Positions 10,077 to 20,952 are shown, counted from the stretch's first letter. The stretch is 64,000 nt of DNA from Gilichinskyi gelida (GCA_038040385.1 JBBPII010000017.1:62001-126000); one strand, 5' to 3'. Numbers and translations: made by a program. The notes: generated by a model from the sequence alone, not told the origin.

Positions 10077-11660
10077 GTGCCCATCACCAACCGCGATCAC
10101 TACCCCGTCCTCATCATCGGCACCGGCATCGCCGGGCTGACCGCCGCCTTCTGCCTGGCCAGCGCGGGGGTACGCGTGCTGCTGGTCACCAAGGCGAAGG
10201 ACCCCAAGGACTGCAACACCTTCTGGGCCCAGGGCGGGATCATCTACCAGGGCGAGGGCGACTCGCCGGCCAAGCTGATCGAGGACATCCTGCTGGCCGG
10301 CGCAGGGCTGTCGAGCGAGGAGGCGGTGCGCTTCCTGGCCGTCGAAGGGCCGCGCGTGGTGCGCGAGCTGCTGCTCGAAGACGTGCAGGTACCGTTCTCC
10401 ACCACCGAGGAGGGGGAGCTCGATTTGACGCAGGAGGGGGCGCACTCGCTTCCGCGCATCATCCACGCCGGCGACGCCACCGGCCGCGCCATCGAGACCT
10501 CGCTGCTCAACCGCGTCCGCAGCGAGCCGAACATCACCCTGGCGACGGACGTGACGGCGATCGACCTGCTGACCACGCACCATCACCCGCAGGACATCCA
10601 GATCCGCTATCGCCTGACCAACGAATGCCTCGGCGCGTACCTGCTCGACAACCGCACCAACGACGTCTATACCGTCTTCGCCGACCACACCATCCTCGCC
10701 ACCGGCGGCGTCGGGCAGATCTACCTCCACACCACGAACACCCGCAACGCCATCGGCGACGGCGTGGTCATGGCCCGCCGCGCCGGCGCACGGATCATGA
10801 ACGCCGAGTACGTCCAGTTCCACCCCACCGCGCTGGCGGACAAGAAGGCCAATCACTACCTGATCTCCGAGGCCCTGCGCGGCGAGGGGGCGCGGCTCAA
10901 GAATCAGAAGGGGGAGTACTTCATGGAGAAGTACTCGCCCGCGCTCAAGGACCTCGCGCCGCGCGACGTGGTGGCCCGCGCCATCGTGGAGGAGATGACC
11001 AGGAACAAGGAGGACTTCGTCTACCTCGACCTGGCCAATCACTACAAAGGACATCAGCCGATCAAGGAGCGCTTTCCGAACATCGCCAAGGCCTGCGCGG
11101 AGATCGGCATCGACATCGAGAAGGATCCCATCCCGGTGGTGCCGGCCGCGCATTACTTCTGCGGCGGCATCCTGGCGAACAACGCCGGCGAGACGACGCT
11201 CGACCGGCTCTACGCCATCGGCGAGACCTCGTGCACCGGCGTGCACGGCGGGAACCGGCTGGCGTCGACGTCGCTGCTCGAGGGGCTGACCTGGGGCTAT
11301 TTCGCCGCCTCGTCCGTCATCGGCAAGCTCGGACGGACGATCACCGGCTCCGACTCCATCCCCGACTGGCAGCCGCCGGGCAGCGTGAACATGGAGGACC
11401 CCGCGCTGATCCTGCAGGACTGGACGACCATCCAGCACACCATGTGGAACTACGTGGGCATCGTGCGCAGCTACGAGCGCCTCAAGCGCGCCGTCGCCGA
11501 CATGCGCGAGCTCGGCAACCGCCTCACGAAGTACTACCACGAGGCCACCATCAGCACGGCGATCGTGGAGCTGTTTCATGGGCAGCAGATGGCGGCCATC
11601 GTCGCGGAGGCGGCGATCAGGAATCCGGTTTCGCGGGGGGCGCATTTCCGGCGTGACTAA
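10077..11660 (+). CDS. nadB: L-aspartate oxidase
   Basis: A 527-residue flavoprotein that oxidises L-aspartate to iminoaspartate for quinolinate and NAD synthesis. The FAD-binding GTGIAGLTAAF is at residues 13-23; NTFWAQGGIIY, HAGDATGRAIE, QFHPTAL, EALRGEGARL, LAPRDVVARAI and GETSCTGVHGGNRLASTSL follow in the usual family order, and the length is typical. nadA and nadC are not in this window. GTG at 10077 is chosen: the frame is open back to 10032, but that extension is entirely family A repeat sequence. Confidence 0.95.
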   Translation: MPITNRDHYPVLIIGTGIAGLTAAFCLASAGVRVLLVTKAKDPKDCNTFWAQGGIIYQGEGDSPAKLIEDILLAGAGLSSEEAVRFLAVEGPRVVRELLLEDVQVPFSTTEEGELDLTQEGAHSLPRIIHAGDATGRAIETSLLNRVRSEPNITLATDVTAIDLLTTHHHPQDIQIRYRLTNECLGAYLLDNRTNDVYTVFADHTILATGGVGQIYLHTTNTRNAIGDGVVMARRAGARIMNAEYVQFHPTALADKKANHYLISEALRGEGARLKNQKGEYFMEKYSPALKDLAPRDVVARAIVEEMTRNKEDFVYLDLANHYKGHQPIKERFPNIAKACAEIGIDIEKDPIPVVPAAHYFCGGILANNAGETTLDRLYAIGETSCTGVHGGNRLASTSLLEGLTWGYFAASSVIGKLGRTITGSDSIPDWQPPGSVNMEDPALILQDWTTIQHTMWNYVGIVRSYERLKRAVADMRELGNRLTKYYHEATISTAIVELFHGQQMAAIVAEAAIRNPVSRGAHFRRD

Positions 11661-11761
11661 TCCTGAGGAGCGAAGCGACGAAGGATCTTCGGCTCGACTA
11701 GCAGCGCACATGACCACAGGCGCTGCTGATCGAACCAAAGATTCTTCGCTTCGCTCAGAAT
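11661..11761. repeat. Inverted repeat, family A copy 2 (divergent)
   Basis: A CCTGAGGAGCGAAGCGACGA arm and a matching TTCGCTTCGCTCAGAAT arm are separated by a unique centre. The right end of the repeat contains the ATG of the methyltransferase gene at 11760. Confidence 0.7.
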
Positions 11762-12356
11762 GAACAACTTACACCTCGGCTCCGGCAAACAGCATCTAAC
11801 CGGCTGGACCAACATCGACAACCAGCCGCTAGCAGGCGTCGACCGCGTGCTGGACGTCACCGAGGGCCTGCCGTTCGAGGAGGTCGGCTTCATCTTCGCC
11901 GAGCACTTCATCGAGCACCTGGCCTACGTCGACGCGCTCGTGCTGCTGCGCGAGTGCCGGCGCGTGCTGCGCGACGACGGCGTGCTGCGGCTCTCCACGC
12001 CCAATCTCGATTGGGTTTGGGCTTCCCACTACCGCCTCGACCTCGGCGAGCCGGAGCAGGTCAAGGCGTGCTTCGATCTCAACCGCGCGTTCCGCGGCTA
12101 CGGCCACGCCTTCCTCTACAACGAGCGGACGCTCGCGGCGACGTTGCGCGATGCGGGCTTCGCGGACATGGTGCGCTGCGCATACGGCGAGAGCGCGCAT
12201 CCCGAGTTGCGCGGCCTCGAGCGGCACGAGCAGTCGCCCGACTGGGGCAGCCTCTCGCACATCGTGATCGTCGAGGCCTCGGGGCGGGGCGGGAGGGCGC
12301 CGGATTATCTGTCGGAGCGCAGACAGGACTTCCTGCGAGACGTGCTGGCCAAATAG
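11760..12356 (+). CDS. Class I SAM-dependent methyltransferase
   Basis: A 198-residue protein with LHLGSGKQHLTGWTNID at the N-terminus (motif I glycines), an acidic strand end (RVLDVTEGLPF), the AEHFIEHL motif typical of small glycan- or surface-polysaccharide-associated methyltransferases, and RRVLRDDGVLRLSTPNLD. Substrate unknown. The ATG lies inside the right arm of a family A repeat, so the start was probably created by the repeat. A second in-frame start is not evident before the conserved motif. Confidence 0.85.
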   Translation: MNNLHLGSGKQHLTGWTNIDNQPLAGVDRVLDVTEGLPFEEVGFIFAEHFIEHLAYVDALVLLRECRRVLRDDGVLRLSTPNLDWVWASHYRLDLGEPEQVKACFDLNRAFRGYGHAFLYNERTLAATLRDAGFADMVRCAYGESAHPELRGLERHEQSPDWGSLSHIVIVEASGRGGRAPDYLSERRQDFLRDVLAK

Positions 12357-12367
12357 TCCGTTTAGTA

Positions 12368-13399
12368 CTATTTTGGCGAGAAGAGATCGGCCTGCTTCCG
12401 CGCCGCGCTGGCCGGGTATCCGAGGTGCTCGTACGCCAGGCGCGTGGCGACGCGGCCGCGCGGGGTGCGCATCAGGAATCCGATCTGGATCAGGTAGGGC
12501 TCGTACAGATCCTCGATCGTTCCGCGGTCCTCGGCGATGGACGAGCCGAGGGCGCCGAGGCCGACCGGGCCGCCGCCGAAGCGCTCGATGATGGTGGTCA
12601 GCAGCTTGCGGTCGATCTCGTCGAGGCCGTAGTCGTCGACTTCCAGCATCTGCAGCGCCTCGCGGGCGATGGCGATGTCGATGGCCCCCTGATGCCGCAC
12701 CTCGGCGAAGTCGCGCACGCGGCGCAGCAGACGGTTGGCGATGCGCGGTGTGCCGCGCGCGCGGCGGCCGAGCTCGTGCGCGCCGTCGGGAGTGATGGAG
12801 ATGCCGAGGATGTCGGCGGAGCGGCTGACGATGATGGTGAGGGCCTCGACGTCGTAGAAGTCGAGGCGGTGCACGATGCCGAAGCGCGCGCGGAGTGGCG
12901 CGGAGAGGAGGCCGGCGCGGGTGGTGGCGCCGATGAGGGTGAAGTGCGGGATCTCCACCTTCAACGTGCGTGCCGCCGGACCCTGGCCGATGACCACGTC
13001 GATGTAGAAGTCTTCCATCGCCGAATAGAGGACTTCCTCCACCGTGGGGGGAAGGCGATGGATCTCGTCGATGAAAAGCGTGTCGTTGGCCTCGAGGTTG
13101 GTGACGATGGCCACCAGGTCGCCCGGCTTCTCCAGCGCCGGGCCGGAGGTGGTGCGGATGCTGGCGTTCATCTCGTTGGCGATGATGTAGGCCAGGGTGG
13201 TCTTGCCGAGGCCGGGCGGGCCGAAGAGGAGAACGTGGTCGAGCGTCTCGCCGCGGTTGCGCGCCGCGGTGATGGAGATGTCGAGGTTCTCCTTGACCTT
13301 GTTCTGGCCGATGTACTCGCGCAGGAACTTGGGGCGAAGGGAAAGCTCGGCTTGGAGGTCTTCGGGCTCGGGTTGGGCGTTGAGGATGCGATCGTTCAC
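12368..13399 (-). CDS. ruvB: Holliday junction branch-migration ATPase RuvB
   Basis: A 343-residue AAA+ motor that drives branch migration with RuvA and RuvC. Walker A GPPGLGKTT is near residue 58, Walker B FIDEIHR near 108, sensor 1 ATTRAGLLSAPLRARFG and the C-terminal winged helix follow. GTG at 13399 has a TAAACT hexamer 8 nt upstream that overlaps the stop codon of the kinase gene, so ruvB probably has its own leaderless promoter besides any read-through. ruvA and ruvC are not in the window. Confidence 0.96.
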   Translation of the reverse strand: MNDRILNAQPEPEDLQAELSLRPKFLREYIGQNKVKENLDISITAARNRGETLDHVLLFGPPGLGKTTLAYIIANEMNASIRTTSGPALEKPGDLVAIVTNLEANDTLFIDEIHRLPPTVEEVLYSAMEDFYIDVVIGQGPAARTLKVEIPHFTLIGATTRAGLLSAPLRARFGIVHRLDFYDVEALTIIVSRSADILGISITPDGAHELGRRARGTPRIANRLLRRVRDFAEVRHQGAIDIAIAREALQMLEVDDYGLDEIDRKLLTTIIERFGGGPVGLGALGSSIAEDRGTIEDLYEPYLIQIGFLMRTPRGRVATRLAYEHLGYPASAARKQADLFSPK

Positions 13400-13407
13400 T
13401 CGGTGGC

Positions 13408-13413
13408 AGTTTA
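13408..13413 (-). promoter_or_regulatory. -10 hexamer for leaderless ruvB
   Basis: TAAACT on the minus strand ends 8 nt before the ruvB GTG and overlaps the TAA stop of the upstream kinase gene. Confidence 0.5.
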
Positions 13414-15030
13414 CCCCGCGACCGCGAGACCGCGAGACCGCGCAACCGCGGTAGGCAGCGTCACCGTAATCACCGTTCCCATCCCCGGCCTCGACAAGAC
13501 GTCGATCCGTCCGCCGTGCTCCTGCACGATGCGATACGAGATGGCCATGCCGAGGCCCGTCCCGGAGGGGAAATTGGTGCGGAAGGGCTGGAAGAGGCGG
13601 CGCTGGTCGGCTTCGGTCATGCCGCGCCCGCTGTCGGCAAAGACGATGCGATACGCCGCATCGGTGACCTCGGTGGTCACGCGCAGCGTGCCGCCGGAAG
13701 GCATGGCCTGCACCGCGTTGCGCGCCAGGTTCCAGAAGACCTGGCGGATCTGATCGGCGTCGCCGGCCACGATGTACGCGGGCGGCGCGATGGTGCGCTC
13801 GATGCGATGGTCGGCGCTGAGCTCGGCGGAGTTGGCCAGCAGGTCGAGCGTCTCGGACAGGCTGGCGGCGATGTCGAACTCCATGGTCCGCTTCTCCTGC
13901 GGCTTGACGAAGCGAAGGAAGTCGGCGATCGACTTGTTGAGCCGCTCCGACTCCTTGAGGATGATCGACATCAGCCGCTGCTCCTGCGGCGAGAGGGCGT
14001 CGGACTTCTTGAGCACCTGCGCCGAGCCGGCGATGGCGGCCAGCGGATTGCGGATCTCGTGGGCGATGCCGGCGGAGAGCTCGCCCACCGCCGCCATGCG
14101 GTCCTTGAGCCGCAGCTCCGACTCCAGCTTCTTCATCTCCGTGAGGTCCTGGAAGATGACCGTGTAGCCGGACGCCGTCCCCTCGATGGTATTGAGCGGC
14201 GTGACCGCGTAGCCGACGCAGCGCTCGCCGTCCTTCAGCTCGCACTCGTTGCGCACGATCGAGCCGGTGATCAATCGCTGCCGGATCTGTTCCCAATCCT
14301 CCTCGGTGAAGAACTCCAGCTCGGAGATGCGCCGGCCGACGATGGAGGGCGCGTCGCGCTCGAGGATGGCGCAGCCGGCGGGGTTGACGAAGGTGGCCAC
14401 GCCGTCGGGCGAAAGGGTGAGCAATCCCGAGGGGATGGATGCGACGACGTTCTCATTGAGGGCTCGCAGGGCGGCGAGGTTCTGGGCCGTCTTCTGCAGC
14501 TTCTCGGAGAGGTACGACGTCAGCAGCGCCGTGGCGTAGAAGCCGGCGAAGTTCGTCGCCATGTTCAGGTAGAGCCGCGACGAGGTCCACGGCGTGGCCA
14601 CGAACCACGACAGCTCCGGCTGGTGGAGGACGTCGTAGAACATCAAGTCGCCGAGGACGCCGTAGAGGATCACCGCGCCGCTGGCGGCGAGCAGCCCGCC
14701 TCGGCGATAGAGGAGCATCGACGCGGTGATGATGGAGACGAGGTAGAGGAAGGAGAACGGAGAGTCGAGCCCTCCGGTGAAGTAGACCAGGAGGGTCTCC
14801 ACCAGCAGATCGCCGGCGGTCTGGATGGCCAGGTTGATCTTGCGCGAGGCGATCACCTTCCCCACCCCGATGTAGAAGAGCGTCAGGACATACGTGACGC
14901 CGGCCGTGGTGTAGAGGTAGTTGATCGGCAGCAGCTCGCGGACGGTGAACTGGATGATCAGCGCGGCCAGAAGCAGCGTCGTGACGACCACGACGCGGAC
15001 CGCGATGAGCATGCGAGCTTCTGATGGCAT
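13411..15030 (-). CDS. PilS/NtrB-like membrane histidine kinase with PAS domain
   Basis: A 539-residue sensor kinase. About six transmembrane segments lie in residues 8-185, a PAS domain about 195-310, the HisKA domain contains AGIAHEIRNPLAAIAG (phosphoacceptor His), and the ATPase domain has NLARNAVQAMP, DSGRGM and GTGLGMAI. The position after pilB-pilT-pilC matches PilS, which controls pilin transcription through PilR, but no response regulator or pilin follows; ruvB does. ATG at 15030 is chosen because the frame upstream is the GGCCGTTGGCC repeat. The last residues (ARSRGLAVAG) are encoded by a CGCGACCGCG-type repeat. Confidence 0.88.
   Translation of the reverse strand: MPSEARMLIAVRVVVVTTLLLAALIIQFTVRELLPINYLYTTAGVTYVLTLFYIGVGKVIASRKINLAIQTAGDLLVETLLVYFTGGLDSPFSFLYLVSIITASMLLYRRGGLLAASGAVILYGVLGDLMFYDVLHQPELSWFVATPWTSSRLYLNMATNFAGFYATALLTSYLSEKLQKTAQNLAALRALNENVVASIPSGLLTLSPDGVATFVNPAGCAILERDAPSIVGRRISELEFFTEEDWEQIRQRLITGSIVRNECELKDGERCVGYAVTPLNTIEGTASGYTVIFQDLTEMKKLESELRLKDRMAAVGELSAGIAHEIRNPLAAIAGSAQVLKKSDALSPQEQRLMSIILKESERLNKSIADFLRFVKPQEKRTMEFDIAASLSETLDLLANSAELSADHRIERTIAPPAYIVAGDADQIRQVFWNLARNAVQAMPSGGTLRVTTEVTDAAYRIVFADSGRGMTEADQRRLFQPFRTNFPSGTGLGMAISYRIVQEHGGRIDVLSRPGMGTVITVTLPTAVARSRGLAVAG
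13416..13451. repeat. Short tandem GACCGCGA/CAACCGCG repeat, family E
   Basis: Tandem 8-10 bp units (CCGCGAGA, CCGCGCAA) cover the last codons of the kinase gene. Related tracts lie at 21425-21503, 30521-30549, 33975-34042 and 7918-7952. Confidence 0.6.
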
Positions 15031-15088
15031 GCCGTTGGCCGTTGGCCGTTGGCCGTTGGCCGTGGCTTTTTCGGCCAACGGCCAACGG
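15031..15088. repeat. GGCCGTTGGCC tandem and inverted repeat, family D copy 1
   Basis: Three to four tandem GTTGGCC units face an inverted GGCCAACGGCCAACGG tract across a short T-rich centre, between pilC and the kinase gene. A shorter copy lies inside the heptosyltransferase gene at 20479-20509. Confidence 0.85.
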
Positions 15089-15102
15089 TGTACGGCGAAC
15101 GT

Positions 15103-16302
15103 TTATCCGATCTGTCCGATGAGCGTGAACATCGGCATGTACATGGCGATGACGATGCCGCCGATGGCCACGCCGAGGAAAGCGATGAGCACCGGCTCGA
15201 GCAGCTTCATCAGGCCGGCGACCGCGGCGTCGACTTCGTCTTCGTAGAAGTCGGCGATCTTCGACAGCATGGTGTCCAGCGCGCCGGTCTGTTCGCCGAC
15301 CGCGATCATCTGCACCACCATCGGCGGGAAGACGTCGGTGTCGCCGAGCGGCTCGCTGATGGTCTTTCCCTCTTCGACCGATTTGCGCGTGGCCATGATG
15401 GCGTCCTCGATGATCGAGTTGCCGGCCGTGCGGGCGGTGATCTGCAGTCCGTCGAGGATGGGGACGCCCGACGCGGTGAGCGTAGCGAGCGTGCGGCAGA
15501 AACGGGCCACGGCGATCTTGCGAAGCAGCATGCCGAGGACGGGCATCTTGAGGAGAATGCCGTCGAGCACGCGCTTGCCCTTGTAGGTCTCGTGGTATCG
15601 GCGGAGGGAGTAAATGGTTCCGCCGACCGTGATGCCGATGAGCCACCAATAGTCGGCGATGAAGTTCGACAAGGCGATGACGATGATCGTCGGCATCGGC
15701 AGCTCGGCGCCCAGGCCCTTGAAGAGGGCGGCGAACACCGGAATGACCTTCCACAGAATGACCGCCACGACGATGACGGCGATGGAGATGACGGCCACCG
15801 GGTAGATCATCGCCGACTTCACCTGGCCGTTGAGCTTGACCGCCTTCTCGATGTACTGCGCCAGACGCTGGAGGATGGTGTCGAGGATACCGCCCGCCTC
15901 ACCGGCGGCCACCATGTTGGTGTAGAGGTCGTTGAAGATCTTGGGATGCTTGCGCATGGAGTCGGCGAGGTTGGAGCCCGACTCGACGTCCTGGCGGATC
16001 TGGATCAAGGCGCGCTTCATGGCCTTGTTCTCCTGCTGCGATCCGAGGATCTCCAGGCACTGCACCAGCGGAAGGCCGGCGTCGATCATGACCGAGAACT
16101 GGCGGGTGAAGATCGCCACGAGCTGCGGCGGCACCCTGCCGCCGAACTTCGGAAGGGCGATTTCCTTCCCCTTCTCCTTGACCGCGGTGACGACGATCTG
16201 CTGGCGCCGCAAGCTGTTGATGACGGCGTCCTTTGAATCGGCCACCAGCACGCCGGCCGTCTCGCCCGTGCGTCCCCGTCCCTTCCATTCGAATGTCGGC
16301 AT
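15103..16302 (-). CDS. pilC: Type IV pilus inner-membrane platform protein PilC
   Basis: A 399-residue polytopic protein with two T2SS F domains (about residues 68-190 and 270-392) and three transmembrane segments near 170-195, 220-240 and 370-395. FTRQFSVMIDAGLPLVQCL and FCRTLATLTASGVPILDGL are the paired motifs of the family. It forms the platform on which PilB and PilT act. It lies 23 bp downstream of pilT. Confidence 0.95.
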   Translation of the reverse strand: MPTFEWKGRGRTGETAGVLVADSKDAVINSLRRQQIVVTAVKEKGKEIALPKFGGRVPPQLVAIFTRQFSVMIDAGLPLVQCLEILGSQQENKAMKRALIQIRQDVESGSNLADSMRKHPKIFNDLYTNMVAAGEAGGILDTILQRLAQYIEKAVKLNGQVKSAMIYPVAVISIAVIVVAVILWKVIPVFAALFKGLGAELPMPTIIVIALSNFIADYWWLIGITVGGTIYSLRRYHETYKGKRVLDGILLKMPVLGMLLRKIAVARFCRTLATLTASGVPILDGLQITARTAGNSIIEDAIMATRKSVEEGKTISEPLGDTDVFPPMVVQMIAVGEQTGALDTMLSKIADFYEDEVDAAVAGLMKLLEPVLIAFLGVAIGGIVIAMYMPMFTLIGQIG

Positions 16303-16325
16303 GCGCTCCTCCTCGCTCTACTGCA

Positions 16326-17456
16326 TCACGCCGGACGCGGACGCGCGCCAGCGGCTGACGAAGGCGTCCCCTGCGGAGTAATCGCGCCGGCGCCACGCGA
16401 GATCATCTCCTGCAACTCGTCCGGGTTCGAAGAACGTGAAAGCGCCGTTTGCAACGTTATTTGCTTTTTGAAGTATAGGGTCGCCAACGACTGGTTGAAC
16501 GTCTGCATTCCGTACTTGGTCTGCCCAGTCTGCATCATCGAATAGATCTGGTGGACTTTGTCCTCACGGATGAGGTTCCGGATCGCCGCGTTCGGCACCA
16601 GGATCTCCATGGCCATGACTCGCCCCTTGCCGTTGGCCTTCGGCAGCAGCGCCTGGCACATGACTCCCTCCAGCACGAACGAGAGCTGGGCGCGGATTTG
16701 CGGCTGCTGGTGCGCGGGGAAGACGTCGACGACGCGGTTGATGGTCTGCGCCGCGGAGTTGGTGTGCAGCGTGCCGAAGGTGAGATGGCCCGTCTCGGCG
16801 ATGCGGAGAGCCGACTCGATGGTCTCCAGGTCGCGCATCTCGCCGATGAGCACGACGTCGGGATCCTGGCGGAGCGCCGACTTCAGCGAGTTGGCGAAGG
16901 AGTGGGTATCGGCGTGGAGCTCCCGCTGGTTGACGATGCAGTTCTTGTGCTGGTGGAGGAACTCGACCGGGTCTTCGATGGTGATGATGTGCTCGTGCCG
17001 CTCGCGGTTGATCTTGTCGATCATCGCCGCCAGGGTGGTCGACTTGCCGGAGCCGGTGGGGCCGGTGACCAGAACCAGCCCGCGGGGGCGGTTGCAGATC
17101 TCCTCGACCACCTGCGGGAGGCCGAGCTCCTTGAATCCGAGAATCTCGTAGGGGATCTGGCGGTAGACGGCGGCGGTGGCGCCGCGCTGGTTGAAGATGT
17201 TGGCGCGGAAGCGGGCCAGTCCCTTGATGCCGAACGAGAGATCGAGCTCCAGGGCCTCTTCGAAGCGGTGCTTCTGGGCGTCGGTGAGGACGGAGTAGGC
17301 GAGCTGTTTGGTCTCCGGCGCGGTGAGCGGCGGCATGTCCAGCGGTGTCAGCTTGCCGTCGATGCGGATCTGCGGAGGGGAATTGGTGGTGACGTGGAGG
17401 TCGCTTCCGCCGCGTTCCACCATTGTCTTCAAAAGTTGATGCAGTGTGACGGCCAT
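16326..17456 (-). CDS. pilT: Type IV pilus retraction ATPase PilT
   Basis: A 376-residue hexameric ATPase that depolymerises pili. The N-terminal PAS-like domain includes GGSDLHVTTNSPP; Walker A is VTGPTGSGKSTT (about residue 130); the Asp box IITIEDPVEF, Walker B DVVLIGEMRDLET and the His box GHLTFGTLHTNSA follow. The C-terminus is extended by a Pro/Ala-rich tail. Its presence implies retractile (twitching) pili. Confidence 0.95.
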   Translation of the reverse strand: MAVTLHQLLKTMVERGGSDLHVTTNSPPQIRIDGKLTPLDMPPLTAPETKQLAYSVLTDAQKHRFEEALELDLSFGIKGLARFRANIFNQRGATAAVYRQIPYEILGFKELGLPQVVEEICNRPRGLVLVTGPTGSGKSTTLAAMIDKINRERHEHIITIEDPVEFLHQHKNCIVNQRELHADTHSFANSLKSALRQDPDVVLIGEMRDLETIESALRIAETGHLTFGTLHTNSAAQTINRVVDVFPAHQQPQIRAQLSFVLEGVMCQALLPKANGKGRVMAMEILVPNAAIRNLIREDKVHQIYSMMQTGQTKYGMQTFNQSLATLYFKKQITLQTALSRSSNPDELQEMISRGAGAITPQGTPSSAAGARPRPA

Positions 17457-17466
17457 TCGGTCTCCA

Positions 17467-17522
17467 GTAGGGGCGCACAGCAGTGCGCCCGGTTCCCCGG
17501 TTCGGCGCGCTGCTGCGCGCCC

Positions 17523-17526
<4 letters not shown>
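17467..17526. repeat. Intergenic inverted repeat, family F copy 2
   Basis: GTAGGGGCGC... and ...GCGCCCCTAC arms with a GC-rich centre fill the gap between pilB and pilT and include the pilB stop codon. Confidence 0.75.
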
Positions 17527-19238
<1,712 letters not shown>

Positions 19239-19282
19239 TGTTTATTTCGTTGGCTCGCCTGATCTTGGAGTGACAAACGATG

Positions 19283-19311
19283 ATTTTACTCTGCGCGCAA
19301 ACGACTTTCAA
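19283..19311 (-). promoter_or_regulatory. Sigma-70-type promoter of the pilB operon
   Basis: TTGAAA (19306-19311) and TAAAAT (19283-19288) on the minus strand are spaced by 17 bp. Transcription would start near 19276, about 38 nt before the pilB ATG. Confidence 0.65.
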
Positions 19312-19318
19312 CGCGACA

Positions 19319-20080
19319 TTATTTTGAGTTGGGCTCGATGCCCGTCACTCCGGCGCGCACACTTCGCAGCGTGGCGGTGATGGAGCCGACCTTGACGTCC
19401 GAGCGGATGCGCAAGGGAAGGCGGCGCTCGTCGTCGGAGTACCAGATGGTGAGGCGGGAGTCTTCGTCGCGGAAAAGGCCGCCGGCGGACATCTGCGGCT
19501 CGATGGCAATCGTCCTGAACGTACCAACCGGCGTGGTCAGCGTCTCGCGCTGGGTGACATCGGCGTCCACGGCGTAGAGCTTGCCGTCGGCCACGACCAT
19601 GAAGTGCACGTGGTTGCCGGGGCGCAGATCGAGCCTCCGGAATTGGTAAATGAGCGACAGCGGGTCGAATAGCGGGCCGTCCACCGGCACCACCTGATCG
19701 AGCTTGCCGGGGCGGCGGCGGATGCTGATGCCCTTCTCGCGGTCGACGATGGTCAAGTCGTCTTTCTTTTTTCCCCGCTCGTTGAGATGCTTTTCGTAGC
19801 CGATGGTGGTGAACAGCTCGCGGTCGACGAACGACTGGATCTCGTCGCGCACGCGGAAGATCCGCGCGAATCCCGAGCTCGATCGGGCGATGGAGGTGAT
19901 GCGGAAGCGGTCCGGCGCGCCGGGCGCCAGTCCGATGGTGAAGCGCGCGGAGCCGCCGGAGATGCCGAGCCAGGTGAGGGTGTAATCGAGAGTCTCGCCC
20001 TTGACGAAGAGCTGGTCGACCGGCTCCGCCGCCGACGCGACCGTAGCGATCAAGAGCAGCGCGATCAGCACTCCCCTCAC
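19319..20080 (-). CDS. Secreted DUF3108 protein
   Basis: A 253-residue periplasmic protein: signal peptide to about residue 17 (LLIATVASAAE), then a beta-rich domain with GETLDYTLTWLGISGGSA, FDPLSLIYQFRRLDL and WYSDDERRLPLRIRSDVKVGS, the pattern of DUF3108. Function unknown. GTG at 20080 overlaps the heptosyltransferase stop by 4 bp (GTGA), so it is coupled to LPS-core genes, which hints at an envelope role. Confidence 0.85.
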   Translation of the reverse strand: MRGVLIALLLIATVASAAEPVDQLFVKGETLDYTLTWLGISGGSARFTIGLAPGAPDRFRITSIARSSSGFARIFRVRDEIQSFVDRELFTTIGYEKHLNERGKKKDDLTIVDREKGISIRRRPGKLDQVVPVDGPLFDPLSLIYQFRRLDLRPGNHVHFMVVADGKLYAVDADVTQRETLTTPVGTFRTIAIEPQMSAGGLFRDEDSRLTIWYSDDERRLPLRIRSDVKVGSITATLRSVRAGVTGIEPNSK

Positions 20081-20952
20081 CCCAGCACCTCCCCGATCTT
20101 GCGCATCACGTCATCGACTTCGATCGACGCCATCGACTTCGTCGTGGAGTAGGCCTCGACGACGTTGCCGAGCTGCCCGTACGGGCCGTTGCGCGCCGGA
20201 TTGGTGGGGCCGTAGAGCCCGACCACCGGCGTGCCGAGGGCGGCGGCGAGATGGAGCGGTCCGGTGTCGCCGCCGACCACCAGGGCGGCGTCACGCAGGA
20301 GCTGAGCCAGTTCGCGGAGATTCGTGGGCGGCGCGAGGCGCGCGCCGGTCGCCTTCGCCAGCTCCTCCTCCCCCGGCCCCCACACCGCCAGGGCGACGTC
20401 GCCGAGGCGTCTGGCCAGTTCGGGGAAGTGGGGCCACTGCTTTTGCCGCTTGCCCGCTCCCGGCAACAACACGATTTCGTTGGCCGTTGGCCGTTGGCCG
20501 TCGGCCGTGAATTTTCGGAAGTCGACCTCTGGGGCTTTGTCGATTCCGGCGAGCTGCAGATTCCATTCGACGACGTGCCGGTTCGGATCGATTGCCACAT
20601 GGCGGTTCATCAGCCACGCGGCCGGCTTCTCGCGGATGAACTCCCTGGCGAAGCCGATCCGCTCGCGCGCCCCCGAGCCCCAGGCCAGCAGCGCCGACTT
20701 CACCAGGCCCTGAAAGTCGATCGCCGCTTCGAAGCCCCGCACCGCCCGCCGCGCCTCGAGGATGTGCCGCGCCGACCACCGCTTGAGCGATACCGGAATG
20801 GCCCTCACCCCCGCCACCACTTCCACCAACTCGCGGTACGGCGCCTCCACCACCCACCCGATCTCGTGCCGCTCGCGCAGCGCGACCACCGCGGGGATGG
20901 TGTGGATGACGTCGCCAAGGGCGGACAGGCGGATGACGAGAAGGCGGCTCAC
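20077..20952 (-). CDS. LPS heptosyltransferase (GT9 family)
   Basis: A 291-residue GT-B enzyme that adds heptose from ADP-heptose to the lipid A-core. It opens with LLVIRLSALGDVIHTIPAV as in WaaC/WaaF and has VVGGDTGPLHLAAALGTPVVGLYGPT in the C-terminal domain. WaaC-like by N-terminus, but I or II cannot be settled. The linker between the two Rossmann domains reads FTADGQRPTANEI, which is encoded by a GGCCGTTGGCC repeat (family D), so a repeat has landed in frame. GTG at 20952 overlaps the adenylyltransferase stop (GTGA). Confidence 0.9.
   Translation of the reverse strand: MSRLLVIRLSALGDVIHTIPAVVALRERHEIGWVVEAPYRELVEVVAGVRAIPVSLKRWSARHILEARRAVRGFEAAIDFQGLVKSALLAWGSGARERIGFAREFIREKPAAWLMNRHVAIDPNRHVVEWNLQLAGIDKAPEVDFRKFTADGQRPTANEIVLLPGAGKRQKQWPHFPELARRLGDVALAVWGPGEEELAKATGARLAPPTNLRELAQLLRDAALVVGGDTGPLHLAAALGTPVVGLYGPTNPARNGPYGQLGNVVEAYSTTKSMASIEVDDVMRKIGEVLG
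20479..20509. repeat. GGCCGTTGGCC repeat inside the heptosyltransferase gene, family D copy 2
   Basis: Four tandem GTTGGCC-like units within the coding sequence, in the inter-domain linker, without frame disruption. Same unit as 15031-15088. Confidence 0.85.

Noticed and set aside
13400..14296. Continuous frame joining ruvB to 299 upstream codons
   Set aside because: The extension overlaps the kinase gene in another frame and has no homologous content; RuvB's normal N-terminus begins at GTG 13399.
15031..15088. CRISPR-like array at the tandem GTTGGCC units
   Set aside because: Units are 7-11 bp with no spacers; it is a short tandem and inverted repeat.
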